Both the position numbers and the translations under genes were made by a program. A model generated the notes under the pieces. That model saw only the letters and a list, made by a program, of their open reading frames with translations, was not told where the DNA came from and made no database searches. 36,070 nt of DNA from Saprospiraceae bacterium (GTDB lineage Bacteria; Bacteroidota; Bacteroidia; Chitinophagales; Saprospiraceae). Shown here piece by piece: positions 28,001-35,919 of this stretch (positions are counted from its first letter, which is position 1; every line of letters starts with the position of its first letter). Location of the stretch: assembly GCA_020848695.1 (NCBI GenBank), contig JADLHT010000008.1:1-36070 (forward strand). Reading direction: 5' to 3'.

Positions 28001-29063
28001 CGCCAGACGGAATAGGCAGTTTTCCATAAGAGCCACAGGTGTAAGTTTTCATTCCAACCAGGACTTCTTCCGGAATTTCAAATTCGGGACCCTTATCATC
28101 AAGGACTTTTATCAACTGATTAAGCTCTAATATTCTCTTTGTGCACCAATCCACAATTAACCATTTTCTCACAATCTTATACGATTGGGGACAAATATTA
28201 ATCTTTAGATCCTCATAGGTAGCAACCAAAAGATCACAACCTTGCGGTACGGGGTGTCCGGTATAAATCGGACTTGGATTTCCGTTCGGTAATTTTGGAT
28301 AATTATCATAACATTTAATAATTGGTTTTGAATATCCATCATAATCGAAGATAGTCACTGTATCTGCAAAACTTGATCTGCGAATAAAAATTTTATCATC
28401 ACATTCGGCAATATTACCCGCTTCGTCTTTAACTGTCCAGTGTCGAATAATAATTTTTGAATAAATTGAGTCACAATTATATTTCAGCACCTTGTCGTAA
28501 TAACTTGCTTTCACTGTTGAACATGCATCCCAATGCTCGAGATAATAAGTATTTGAAGTGGTAGTATCAATTATTGATGTAACACCAATTAAATTTGAAG
28601 GGATCGGAAATCCCAATGCATCAACACTATAGTCTTCACTGCAATCCAAAGTATCTGAATCACAAGCAAGAGGTGGAGCTAATTTATCCTCTACCATAAT
28701 ATTTCCCCAACAGGTATTTCCGGATGGATTATGATACACTTTAAATGTATAAATTTTTCTGATGTCTGCCGCACCGAGAACAAGTCCAGGAAACAATATA
28801 TTTCCATTCCAAATTTGAATCTGGTAATCCGACACAGGACCTACAATATTCTCGATCAACATGTCTAATGTTACTAAAATTTTACAGGAATCATTTAATG
28901 ATAGGTTTACCCAATCATTGCAAGCCAGTTCAATTTCAGAATTCGAATTTTTAAAAGTAAGACTTGAGTCAGCCTTTACATTATAGGTGGTCAATAGAAA
29001 GACACCCAATAAGATAACATAGAGTTTCAATTGCATAAATGGTAACTTTAGATATTGTATCAT
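25077..29063 (-). CDS. T9SS-secreted HYR/dockerin-like protein, 1328 residues
   Basis: The third and smallest member of the tandem family. It has a signal peptide (about residues 12-31, ending VKA), then CNDWVNLSLNDSC near 48, which corresponds to CIGNAQISLNYNC in the larger proteins, followed by GNTCWGNIMVEDK and DTLDC, also shared. The body has HYR-like domains (PPVIIAPTDVTISC), two R-x-W modules (KIVRKWLIVDWC and KILRTWTVIDWC) and a DLDNDG calcium-type loop near 779. It ends with a regulatory-like domain (about 938), a dockerin-like pair (about 991-1046) and a T9SS sorting domain (about 1249 to KKMILK). It lacks the long middle run of R-x-W modules and the DUF11 part. Start: ATG at 29063; an internal ATG at 29036 (MQLKLYVILL) also leaves a good signal peptide. 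Its leader lacks the conserved blocks of the other two genes. Confidence 0.85.
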   Translation of the reverse strand: MIQYLKLPFMQLKLYVILLGVFLLTTYNVKADSSLTFKNSNSEIELACNDWVNLSLNDSCKILVTLDMLIENIVGPVSDYQIQIWNGNILFPGLVLGAADIRKIYTFKVYHNPSGNTCWGNIMVEDKLAPPLACDSDTLDCSEDYSVDALGFPIPSNLIGVTSIIDTTTSNTYYLEHWDACSTVKASYYDKVLKYNCDSIYSKIIIRHWTVKDEAGNIAECDDKIFIRRSSFADTVTIFDYDGYSKPIIKCYDNYPKLPNGNPSPIYTGHPVPQGCDLLVATYEDLKINICPQSYKIVRKWLIVDWCTKRILELNQLIKVLDDKGPEFEIPEEVLVGMKTYTCGSYGKLPIPSGVVDCGNWTYKLYTKQIDSAGVYSNQSTAFIQWNPIEKVYYLDGAPIGRIWVIYELTDECGNISTQQMEVGVEDHLKPIPICDEKTVVTLTSNGTARVLAESFDDGSIDNCGIEDFKVRRMTDRCKSGSTEFRDFVDFCCDDVGDTILVELKVIDESRNENTCMVRIVVQEKEPPVIIAPTDVTISCNFDRSDLTKFGVVRLREIDRTNIVIKDPNYYSAPGFLAGKDGLATDNCIVNFTETVDTLIACDTGIIRRTFIAVDKQGLRDTAIQIIYVKNPKKFDRGDIDFPDPIYINSCRSANIDPSVTGYPKYTIKTCANILSTYTDKSLSKVDTSCFKILRTWTVIDWCQYNAKTNDGIWEEVQVIYILNSEPPEFLNCSDLNICDNNSYFDPTKNACIGNYNVTILADDDCTRPEFLVYKYRLDLDNDGVYEKSGTGNKIAGTNPVGSFKVEWSVEDQCGNITKCNQLITITDCKKPTPYCQSSIVTVIMPTNGQVSIWAKDFNINSSDNCTRGELLKFSFSEDTSDISINYNCDSLLGQNKITKTVRMYVTDESGNQDYCEAQVVIQDNNKVCGGNLINIAGAIKRENKDAVPGVNVRLLSESGKLMNLQITDVEGNYSFQNINVTEELQIIPEFQDDPLNGVSTADIILIQKHILGKQQFYNPYQYLAADVNNSSSVTSRDISDLRKLIIGIKSDLPCQSTWNFVAESYDFIDITNPWSAITSEYVDINTSNIAKKNFIAYKKGDIDQTARFTYKGIQVRSQYKAWEIANPTFRNSKYYYPVLSDSKLMMNGFQIQILSSQSISVESGSIVLDETNWTTTQEGLTMSWSNPNPQVINQNEVLFYISSSVPLINFSMNSLAFPSELYSPDEIFGLRLRNSKNTIPAESFSLEQNIPNPFSENTIIPIESSQSSSMWLTIFDVRGRSVLSKRVVLERGTNFIPINKYELGKEGVYFYKIEGQLGTEVKKMILK

Positions 29064-29256
29064 GATCTAATGATTCACCATTAGCAATCAAATTATATAC
29101 CATATTTTTATAATGTATTAAATATCATCATATGAAATTAAGCTGACATTTATATAAATTACTGAAATCTAGTTATTTACATAATGTTAAAACATCATAT
29201 TAATACAAAAAAATATTTAAAAAAAAAATAATATTAGGAATAAGTGATCAGGCTTT

Positions 29257-29871
29257 TCAACTCAGATCATCGAGCTTGGACTTGATCCAACATTTAAATA
29301 GATCGACTGCAACTTTGAAATGGTCGTTGTTGTTGATGATCAGATCCATTTCTTCAATATAAGGTTTTATATATTTCTCATAGGATGGTGCAACATGGAA
29401 TTCATACCTATAGAGTACATCATCAATAGGATAATTTCTTTCTAACTGATCACGTCTTATTCTTCTGATTATTTTCAGTTCATCCTTCGCATGTATCAGG
29501 ACTTTAAGATCTAATTTATTAAAAAGTTCCTTATTGTGAAAAATAAAAAGCCCCTCGATAATATATACTTTTGCAGGCTTGATAAAATATTCTTTGGATA
29601 CTTGTTTATCATTATTGAAAGTATATTCATGTCGATGAATTATTTCACCTTTATTCAGTCTAGTAAGATCCTTAATTAATGCATCATGATCTATAGCTTC
29701 CGGAATATCAAAATTTATTATCCCTTTCTCATCTAATTTTTGAAGATGCCATTCTTTATAATAATTATCTTCCGAAATCAATGCAAGTTCTTCCTCTGTA
29801 AAATATTGCCTTAATTCCTTGATAAAACTTGACTTACCCGAACCGCTTCCACCGGAAATTCCAATTAACAT
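29257..29871 (-). CDS. udk: Uridine kinase family protein
   Basis: A 204-residue P-loop kinase, close to the usual length of uridine kinase (about 210), which phosphorylates uridine and cytidine to UMP and CMP in pyrimidine salvage. The Walker A motif GISGGSGSGKSS is at residues 4-15. Downstream are DIPEAIDHDAL and the substrate-side YIIEGLFIFHN, then the lid-like RRIRRDQLERNYPIDDVLYRY, all in the family order. The gene is divergent from a nucleoside transporter 177 bases away, which fits a salvage role. The C-terminal segment is shorter and less typical than in E. coli Udk, and phosphoribulokinase-like relatives exist, so the exact substrate is not certain. Confidence 0.8.
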   Translation of the reverse strand: MLIGISGGSGSGKSSFIKELRQYFTEEELALISEDNYYKEWHLQKLDEKGIINFDIPEAIDHDALIKDLTRLNKGEIIHRHEYTFNNDKQVSKEYFIKPAKVYIIEGLFIFHNKELFNKLDLKVLIHAKDELKIIRRIRRDQLERNYPIDDVLYRYEFHVAPSYEKYIKPYIEEMDLIINNNDHFKVAVDLFKCWIKSKLDDLS

Positions 29872-30048
29872 ATTTAAGAGTACTTGTTTCAGTTGTGATT
29901 TTAGTACAAATTGATCGCCCTGTTAGATCAACCATCAGTACTGTGTAAGTACCAAAGCAATTGATACCTGTACTAATTGTATTTCTAAAACAGTTATGCA
30001 AAGATTAATCAATTTTGTTAATTTTCCGCTCTTAAAGATTGGTATAGT

Positions 30049-31320
30049 ATGGATATTTTAAGAGGAGTCTTGGGTTTACTCATTCTGGTCGCTTTATGCT
30101 ATGTATTGAGCAACAACAAGAAAAAAATCAATTGGAATACTGTGCTGGTCGGAGTCCTAATGCAGATTTTTTTGGCCTTTGTATTTGTAAAGATTGATTT
30201 TGCAAGAAAAATTTTAGAGGTTGTTGTTGGATTTTTTTCTATGATGATCAATAGCAGTCAGCAATCTGCACAATTTCTTTTCGGTGATCTTGCTAAACCA
30301 GGCTCGGCATTCGGGTTTGCATTCTTGGTTCTTCCCACAATCATTTTTTTTTCAGCTTTATCCTCTGTGCTCTATTATCTTGGAATACTTCAAAAAATAG
30401 TAAGCGGCTTTGCCTGGGTAATGAGAAAGACCTTAAAACTATCCGGAGCTGAAAGCCTTTCTGCAGCTGCCAATGTTTTTATCGGACAGACAGAAGCCCC
30501 TCTGGTCATCAAACCTTATCTGGAGGGAATGACCCGATCAGAAATCCTCTGCATGATGGTAGGAGGCATGGCAACCATTGCGGGTTCTGTGTTTGGAGCC
30601 TATATGGCGATGCTGGGTGGAAGTGATCCACAAGGTCAGATCTACTTTGGAATGCATCTGCTTACAGCCTCTGTCATATCTGCACCGGCGGCTATCATTT
30701 GTGCTAAAATGTTAGTACCAGAGACCCAGAAATTTAGCGAAGAATTTACAATTCCAAAAGATCAGATCGGAAGCAGTATTCTTGATTCCTTATCACGAGG
30801 CACAACCGATGGACTTAAGCTTGCTGTCAACGTAGCTGCTATGTTGTTGGCATTTATGGCATTCGTATATTTATTTAATATAATTTTTAGCAGTATTGGA
30901 AGTGTGACAGGACTCAATGATTGGGTTAACCAATGGACAGGTGGTGTTCAGAAAGAATTTAATTTGCAATTTATTATGGGGATACTTTTTGCGCCTTTAG
31001 CATGGATAATAGGAATTAATCCGGTTGATATCATGAGAATCGGCCAATTGTTGGGTGAGAAAACCATCCTCAATGAATTTGTAGCATACCTTTCCTTATC
31101 GGACATGAAGAACAACAATCTTCTGGAGCCAAGATCTATTATTATTGCTACTTATGCTTTGTGCGGGTTTTCAAATTTTGCATCTATAGGAATTCAGATT
31201 GGCGGAATCAGCACTCTGTGCCCCGGACAGCGAGGAACACTAACGGAGTTTGGTGTCAAAGCATTGATAGGTGGAACCATCGCCTGTCTAATGACCGCTT
31301 GTGTTGCAGGGATGTTGTGA
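30049..31320 (+). CDS. nupC: CNT-family nucleoside transporter
   Basis: A 423-residue polytopic inner-membrane protein of the concentrative nucleoside transporter family, which imports nucleosides with protons or sodium. Diagnostic stretches are GQTEAPLVIKPYL near residue 146, followed by MMVGGMATIAGSVFGAYM, and GFSNFASIGIQIGG near 373, both part of the nucleoside and cation site in the family. An N-terminal helix pair and an extended linker precede the core. It is divergent from the uridine kinase gene, so imported uridine or cytidine can be phosphorylated at once. No terminator of its own is visible on the plus strand; the hairpins downstream belong to the tracrRNA on the other strand. Confidence 0.88.
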   Translation: MDILRGVLGLLILVALCYVLSNNKKKINWNTVLVGVLMQIFLAFVFVKIDFARKILEVVVGFFSMMINSSQQSAQFLFGDLAKPGSAFGFAFLVLPTIIFFSALSSVLYYLGILQKIVSGFAWVMRKTLKLSGAESLSAAANVFIGQTEAPLVIKPYLEGMTRSEILCMMVGGMATIAGSVFGAYMAMLGGSDPQGQIYFGMHLLTASVISAPAAIICAKMLVPETQKFSEEFTIPKDQIGSSILDSLSRGTTDGLKLAVNVAAMLLAFMAFVYLFNIIFSSIGSVTGLNDWVNQWTGGVQKEFNLQFIMGILFAPLAWIIGINPVDIMRIGQLLGEKTILNEFVAYLSLSDMKNNNLLEPRSIIIATYALCGFSNFASIGIQIGGISTLCPGQRGTLTEFGVKALIGGTIACLMTACVAGML

Positions 31321-31357
31321 TCAATTTGAAAAAATGTCAGCGTATTTGTTATTTAGA

Positions 31358-31430
31358 TAAAAAAGGCCCTACCGAAGTGGGCCAAGGCTAAAAGCCTGCA
31401 GAATAATCTTTATTCTGAATTGCTTTCAAT
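31358..31430 (-). ncRNA. Type II-C tracrRNA, about 70 nt
   Basis: On the minus strand the order is: -7 box, anti-repeat ATTGAAAGCAATTCA (31416-31430), hairpin AGAATAA/TTATTCT (31400-31416), hairpin AGGCT/AGCCT (31385-31397), then a terminator stem GGCCCAC/GTAGGGCC (31365-31383) closed by a very stable C(UUCG)G loop and followed by six U (31359-31364). The anti-repeat is an exact 15-base complement of the CRISPR repeat start at 36052-36066, with up to four more wobble-tolerant pairs. It lies just upstream of cas9 and points away from it. It pairs with crRNA and loads Cas9. The start is estimated from the -7 box. Confidence 0.88.
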
Positions 31431-31431
31431 G

Positions 31432-31439
31432 CAAAGATA
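31432..31439 (-). promoter_or_regulatory. tracrRNA -7 box (TATCTTTG)
   Basis: Minus-strand TATCTTTG is an exact TAnnTTTG match ending one base before the anti-repeat, so transcription would start at about the first bases of the anti-repeat. Its upstream elements must overlap the 5' end of cas9's leader, because the cas9 ATG is only 28 bases away. Confidence 0.65.
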
Positions 31440-31467
31440 TGTATATTGCAACTCAATTATTAATATT

Positions 31468-34400
31468 ATGACGAAAGTTTTAGGAATCGACCTTGGGACA
31501 AATTCTATCGGATGGTCATTATTGGAAGAAAATACAAAAATACTTGATGGAGGTGTAGTTATATTTCCTAGAGGGAATAATGAGGACGCAAAGACAGGAA
31601 AGGAATCATCTTTTGCTCAACAAAGAACTACTGCAAGAGGTGCGCGTAGAAGATTATTCAGAAGAAAACTGAGAAGGGAGAGAATACTTTCAATTGCAAA
31701 AGAGCATTTCAATCTCACAGTACTAGATATTTTTAAAGATACCTCGCCTCTCACTCTTTACAAGTTAAGGAGTGAGGCATTAGATAACTTAATTAAACCC
31801 AGTGAACTTTTTAGAATCTTCTTGTACTTTGCAAAAAAAAGAGGATTTTTAAGTAATAGAAAAGAATTAATGCGAGATTCAAACAAAGATCTTGGAGTTG
31901 TTAAGCAAGGTATAAGTAACTTACAAGAACTTATTCATAATTCTCAATCAAGAACTTTAGGTGAGTACTATTACAAATTAATTTCAGATCACTTTAATCA
32001 AAAGCGATTGAATGAACGAATTCTGGAACGATGGACAAGTAGAGAAATGTATGAGCAAGAATTTGATTTAATTATATCAAAGCAAGTTCAATTAGGCAAT
32101 AAGGAGTTAGATTTAGAAATAGTTGCATTGATACGAAAAGAAACTTTTTATCAACGAAGTTTAAAATCAGCAAAAAATCTCGTTGGCAAATGCAGATTAG
32201 AATCATCCAAAAGGTGTATGCCAAGATCTCATCCAACCTTCCAAGAATTCAGAATCTGGCAGAATATTAATAATATTAAATGGGCAAATCCTGATACTTC
32301 TGAAGTTGGGGAATTAAATCAGGACCAAAAACAAAGTTTATTCGAATTATTTAGTCACGAACTAAAAGTTACTGAATCAAAAGTTAAAAAAGTTCTAGGA
32401 TTTTCGACTAGAGTTATATTAAGTGAGATTGAATTAAAGCCCTGTACAACTCTCATTCAACTGCATAAAATATTTCTTGATCACAATATTGATATTGAAT
32501 CCAAAAAGATAAACAATATTTATCATTCTCTATTATATACTCAAGATAATTCATATGAAAAATTTAAAAATTACCTCAACAATAAATATAAAATAAGCTC
32601 AGAAATCGCTCAAAAATTATGGAACCCTGAATTCTTAAAACTTGAACAAGATTATTCGAATATTAGTCATAAGGCTGCAATTAAGTTATTACCATATTTG
32701 AAAAAGGGCCTAAGATATGATGAAGCATGCATAGAAGCAGGTTATCATCATAGCTTAGAAAATAAATTCAAAAACTATAAGTTCGTTCCACAATTAAAAA
32801 CAAATGAATTGCGGAACCCAGTTGTTCAAAAATCAGTCTCAACTTCCATAACATTGATTAACAATATAATTCAAAAACATGGTAAACCTGATATTGTTAG
32901 AATTGAATTAGCCAGAGAATTAAAAAAACCTAAAATAGTACGAGAAAGAATTCGATACAATCAAAGATTAAAAGAGAAGAAAAGAGAGGAATATATTGAA
33001 ATACTTTCTAAGCACTTTGGCAGAATTATCGCATACTCTGAAAGCATATTAGCCAAATATGAGTTATGGTTAGAGTTAGGGTGTAAAGCAGATGATTTCT
33101 CTGACTTTGATGCATTTACCAAAGAAATAAAAAAATCTGATCTCGAAAAGTATAAACTCTGGTTAGAAGCAGATCGTATTTCTCCGTACTCGGGTCAAGT
33201 AATCTCTTTGTCCCAATTGATCAACTCGAAGACCATCGAAATTGAACATATAATTCCATTTAGCCGATCATTAGATAATAGTTTTGCAAACAAGACATTG
33301 TGCGAACGTGACATAAACAAAGATAAAGATAGACTAACACCTTTAGAGTATTTCAATCTTAAGCCTTCTAAAGAAATGAGTGACTTCAAGAGAAGGATTG
33401 CACGGTTTTCTAATCCGCTTAAACGAGAACAATTTTTAAAAACTGAAATCGACAGTAATTTTTTAAATAGCCAAATCTCTGATACTGCATATATTGCTCG
33501 AATCGCGGTTCAAAAAATCTCTCAATGCATTGAAAAAACATATACCACAAAAGGAGGCTTAACTTCAATAATAAGAAAATCTCTTGGATTAAACTCAATA
33601 CTTCATTACGATGGAACAGCAGATGAAATAAAGGACATGAAGAATAGGGGTGATCATAGACATCATTTAATAGATGCCATCACAATTGCCCTAACAACTC
33701 ATTCACTGGCAAACACCATCTCTAGAAAAGCCACATATAATAATAGCAAGCTGGAATTGACTTTAACACCCCCTTGGAATGGCTTTAGATCGGATGTTGA
33801 AGACCTGGTTAATCGAGTTCTGGTTGTTCATAAATTTCCTAAGAAATTGGTCAAAGCGAGTATTAATAAATATAAATATAGTAAATCTGAACGGAAACAA
33901 AAAAAACAACAATTTTCATTAAGGGATGTAATGCACGAAGAAACCTTATATGGCAAGATATTAAACCCTTATACAGGTCAGCATGACTTTGTATTTACCA
34001 AAAAAATTCGGGACCTTGATGAAAAAAAACTTGAAAAAATTGTTGATTTAAAGCTCAAGGAATTCTTAAAAGCCAGACTTCGAGAGCTTGGATCATGGAA
34101 AGAATTAATAAAAAATGAAATTATCTTTAATGACCGACCCCTGAGGAGAGTTAGATTAACTAACCCATCGACTGAATTACCCTTATTAAGAGAAGAGACA
34201 AAAACATATATAGAACCTGGCAATAATTATTGTCAAATTATCTATGAATCAGATCAAGGAAAAAGATCAAACATTTCGCTTAATTATTACGAAGCTGCCA
34301 GAAGAAAATTAAATAAAGAGCTTCTTTATCCTCCATCAATGAACGATAAGAAATTATTATTCTCACTTACTCATTATGATAAGTTCATACTTTATAAGAA

Positions 34401-34626
34401 TAATATTGAAGAAATTGATTGGGCCAATCAGGAAGAAATAACTGAAAGACTTTATCACGTAATTAAGTTTGGCGAAAAGGGAATATTTCTAGGCAAGTCC
34501 AATTTATCCAAAATAAGAGCTGACTATGATAAAGTACCAATTAAAATACAATGCAATCACAATACAATTAAGGCAGTAAAAATTAAATTAAACTTATTAG
34601 GAGAGATAATATGGAGATCTAATTAA
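31468..34626 (+). CDS. cas9: Type II-C Cas9 nuclease, 1052 residues
   Basis: RNA-guided DNA endonuclease. RuvC-I is GIDLGTNSIGWS with Asp8; an arginine-rich bridge helix follows (about residues 52-73); an alpha-helical recognition lobe runs to about 465; RuvC-II has Glu480 in VRIELARE; the HNH domain (about 565-635) has His594, Asn608 and Asn617; RuvC-III is DHRHHLIDA with His733 and Asp736. A wedge/PAM-interacting region fills 760-1052 (YGKILNPYTG, IEPGNNYC). All catalytic residues are present, so both strands should be cut. Length is close to the compact Neisseria and Staphylococcus aureus enzymes and shorter than the roughly 1400-residue Cas9 of many Bacteroidota. Start: the frame extends upstream to 31420, but that would run through the tracrRNA region; ATG at 31468 (MTKVLGIDLG) gives the normal N-terminus. 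Confidence 0.95.
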   Translation: MTKVLGIDLGTNSIGWSLLEENTKILDGGVVIFPRGNNEDAKTGKESSFAQQRTTARGARRRLFRRKLRRERILSIAKEHFNLTVLDIFKDTSPLTLYKLRSEALDNLIKPSELFRIFLYFAKKRGFLSNRKELMRDSNKDLGVVKQGISNLQELIHNSQSRTLGEYYYKLISDHFNQKRLNERILERWTSREMYEQEFDLIISKQVQLGNKELDLEIVALIRKETFYQRSLKSAKNLVGKCRLESSKRCMPRSHPTFQEFRIWQNINNIKWANPDTSEVGELNQDQKQSLFELFSHELKVTESKVKKVLGFSTRVILSEIELKPCTTLIQLHKIFLDHNIDIESKKINNIYHSLLYTQDNSYEKFKNYLNNKYKISSEIAQKLWNPEFLKLEQDYSNISHKAAIKLLPYLKKGLRYDEACIEAGYHHSLENKFKNYKFVPQLKTNELRNPVVQKSVSTSITLINNIIQKHGKPDIVRIELARELKKPKIVRERIRYNQRLKEKKREEYIEILSKHFGRIIAYSESILAKYELWLELGCKADDFSDFDAFTKEIKKSDLEKYKLWLEADRISPYSGQVISLSQLINSKTIEIEHIIPFSRSLDNSFANKTLCERDINKDKDRLTPLEYFNLKPSKEMSDFKRRIARFSNPLKREQFLKTEIDSNFLNSQISDTAYIARIAVQKISQCIEKTYTTKGGLTSIIRKSLGLNSILHYDGTADEIKDMKNRGDHRHHLIDAITIALTTHSLANTISRKATYNNSKLELTLTPPWNGFRSDVEDLVNRVLVVHKFPKKLVKASINKYKYSKSERKQKKQQFSLRDVMHEETLYGKILNPYTGQHDFVFTKKIRDLDEKKLEKIVDLKLKEFLKARLRELGSWKELIKNEIIFNDRPLRRVRLTNPSTELPLLREETKTYIEPGNNYCQIIYESDQGKRSNISLNYYEAARRKLNKELLYPPSMNDKKLLFSLTHYDKFILYKNNIEEIDWANQEEITERLYHVIKFGEKGIFLGKSNLSKIRADYDKVPIKIQCNHNTIKAVKIKLNLLGEIIWRSN

Positions 34627-34673
34627 TTATACACATATTGATTTAAGGCATAATTATTGTAATACTATACTTA

Positions 34674-35582
34674 ATGATCAAAAAGGTTTATTACTTTGAA
34701 AATCCGGTCAGATTAAGTATTAGGAATCAACAGCTCGGAATCTTAAATCTTGCGACACAGGATGAGCAGACAAGAGATCTGGATGATGCCGGATTTATTA
34801 TAATTGATAATCCTCAGATTAGATTCTCGGTACCAGTTCTTCAAAAGTGCCTGGAGAAGAATGTAACTATTACAATCTGCGACCATAAACACATCCCTTC
34901 AGGGTTATTCTTGCCTTTGGATTCTCATACTTTGAGTGGGTTAAGAATGCGAACTCAGTTAGAAGCAAGTAAGCCACTAAATAAGCGGCTTTGGCAAATA
35001 ACAGTTAAGTATAAGATACTCAATCAGGCAAGAGTATTGAATAAATTTAACAAGCCTTCGGAATACCTAATTCATGCATCATCGAAGGTGAGATCTGCGG
35101 ATAGTTCCAATATAGAAGCTACAGCAGCTGCCTATTATTGGAAGAAGCTATTCGGAGAACTCGATGAATTTAAAAGAGATCGATATGGCGCTTCACCTAA
35201 TCATTATCTAAACTATATTTATTCTATTCTGAGATCACAAGTTGCTAAATGCTTAGTTGGGTCAGGATTGTTCCCATTTAAAGGAATTCATCACCACAAC
35301 ACCTACAATGCTTTTTGTCTTGCCGATGACATAATTGAACCATTCAGACCTTACGGGGATGCGCATATTAAGAAACTAATTGATGAAAATCCGGATCTTA
35401 ACCAAGTAGAAGATCTCCCAAGATGGGTGCGACAATCCTGCCTATCTATATTGAATGTTGATGTAAGACTTGAAGGAAGCACCAAGCCAATGCAACTCGC
35501 GATCCAGTCTGTTTGTGCTCGATTAGCGAAATGCTATGATGAAGTTGACCCAACATCTTTATGTTTTCCATTATATGAATAA
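34674..35582 (+). CDS. cas1: Cas1 integrase
   Basis: A 302-residue Cas1 of the type II group, the catalytic subunit that integrates new spacers with Cas2. The N-terminal beta domain (residues 1-85) has the typical KKVYYFENPVRLSIRNQQL opening. The metal-binding residues are Glu148 in SNIEATAAAYYW, His207 in GIHHHNTYNAF and Glu222 in DDIIEPFRPYGD. It begins 47 bases after cas9 and overlaps cas2 by 8 bases, so the three genes are one operon. No cas4 or csn2 is present, which makes the system II-C. Confidence 0.95.
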   Translation: MIKKVYYFENPVRLSIRNQQLGILNLATQDEQTRDLDDAGFIIIDNPQIRFSVPVLQKCLEKNVTITICDHKHIPSGLFLPLDSHTLSGLRMRTQLEASKPLNKRLWQITVKYKILNQARVLNKFNKPSEYLIHASSKVRSADSSNIEATAAAYYWKKLFGELDEFKRDRYGASPNHYLNYIYSILRSQVAKCLVGSGLFPFKGIHHHNTYNAFCLADDIIEPFRPYGDAHIKKLIDENPDLNQVEDLPRWVRQSCLSILNVDVRLEGSTKPMQLAIQSVCARLAKCYDEVDPTSLCFPLYE

Positions 35583-35919
35583 ATCATTAAGATTTAATGC
35601 GTATAGAATTATGTGGGTAATGGTATATTTTGATCTTCCGACTGAGTTAAAAGACGATAAAAAACTCTATACACAATTTAGGAAGAATCTACTTAAATCC
35701 GGATTTAAAATGTTCCAGTTCTCGATCTATGTCAGACATTGCTTAAGTATGGATATTGCTGAAAAATATAAAAAGGGAATTGTAAGACTAATACCTCCCA
35801 AAGGTCATGTTGTAATTAGTTTGATTACAGATAAACAGTTTGGTGCTATGGAAATTCATTATGGTGAAAAAAAATTGATGAACAACCATGGTCCCTATCC
35901 GGAGTTAGAGTTTTTTTAA
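35575..35919 (+). CDS. cas2: Cas2, spacer-acquisition subunit
   Basis: A 114-residue Cas2, the structural partner of Cas1. The ferredoxin-like core starts at MWVMVYFDLPTE, with Asp in the YFDLP strand at the usual site, and continues with FRKNLLKSGFKMFQFSIYVRHC and PPKGHVVISLITDKQFG, both typical of type II-C Cas2. The frame is open from 35536, but ATG at 35575 keeps the family's RFNAYRIMW lead-in and gives the normal length; it overlaps the end of cas1 (ATGAATAA), which suggests translational coupling. An internal ATG at 35611 is a less likely start. Confidence 0.93.
   Translation: MNKSLRFNAYRIMWVMVYFDLPTELKDDKKLYTQFRKNLLKSGFKMFQFSIYVRHCLSMDIAEKYKKGIVRLIPPKGHVVISLITDKQFGAMEIHYGEKKLMNNHGPYPELEFF

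Noticed and set aside
5804-29063. Cellulosome or polysaccharide-utilisation scaffold
   Set aside because: Dockerin-like repeats are present, but there are no glycoside hydrolase or carbohydrate-binding domains, and no susC/susD genes nearby.
31365-31383. Terminator of the nucleoside transporter gene
   Set aside because: The stem has a U tract only on the minus strand, where it ends the tracrRNA; on the plus strand no T run follows.
31416-31430. An isolated CRISPR repeat upstream of cas9
   Set aside because: Only the first part of the repeat is present, the other strand carries a promoter, hairpins and a terminator, and there is no spacer; it is the tracrRNA anti-repeat.
31420-31467. Extended N-terminus of Cas9 starting at 31420
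   Set aside because: The extra 16 residues would be encoded across the tracrRNA anti-repeat and promoter, and the next ATG gives the standard MTKVLGIDLGT start.
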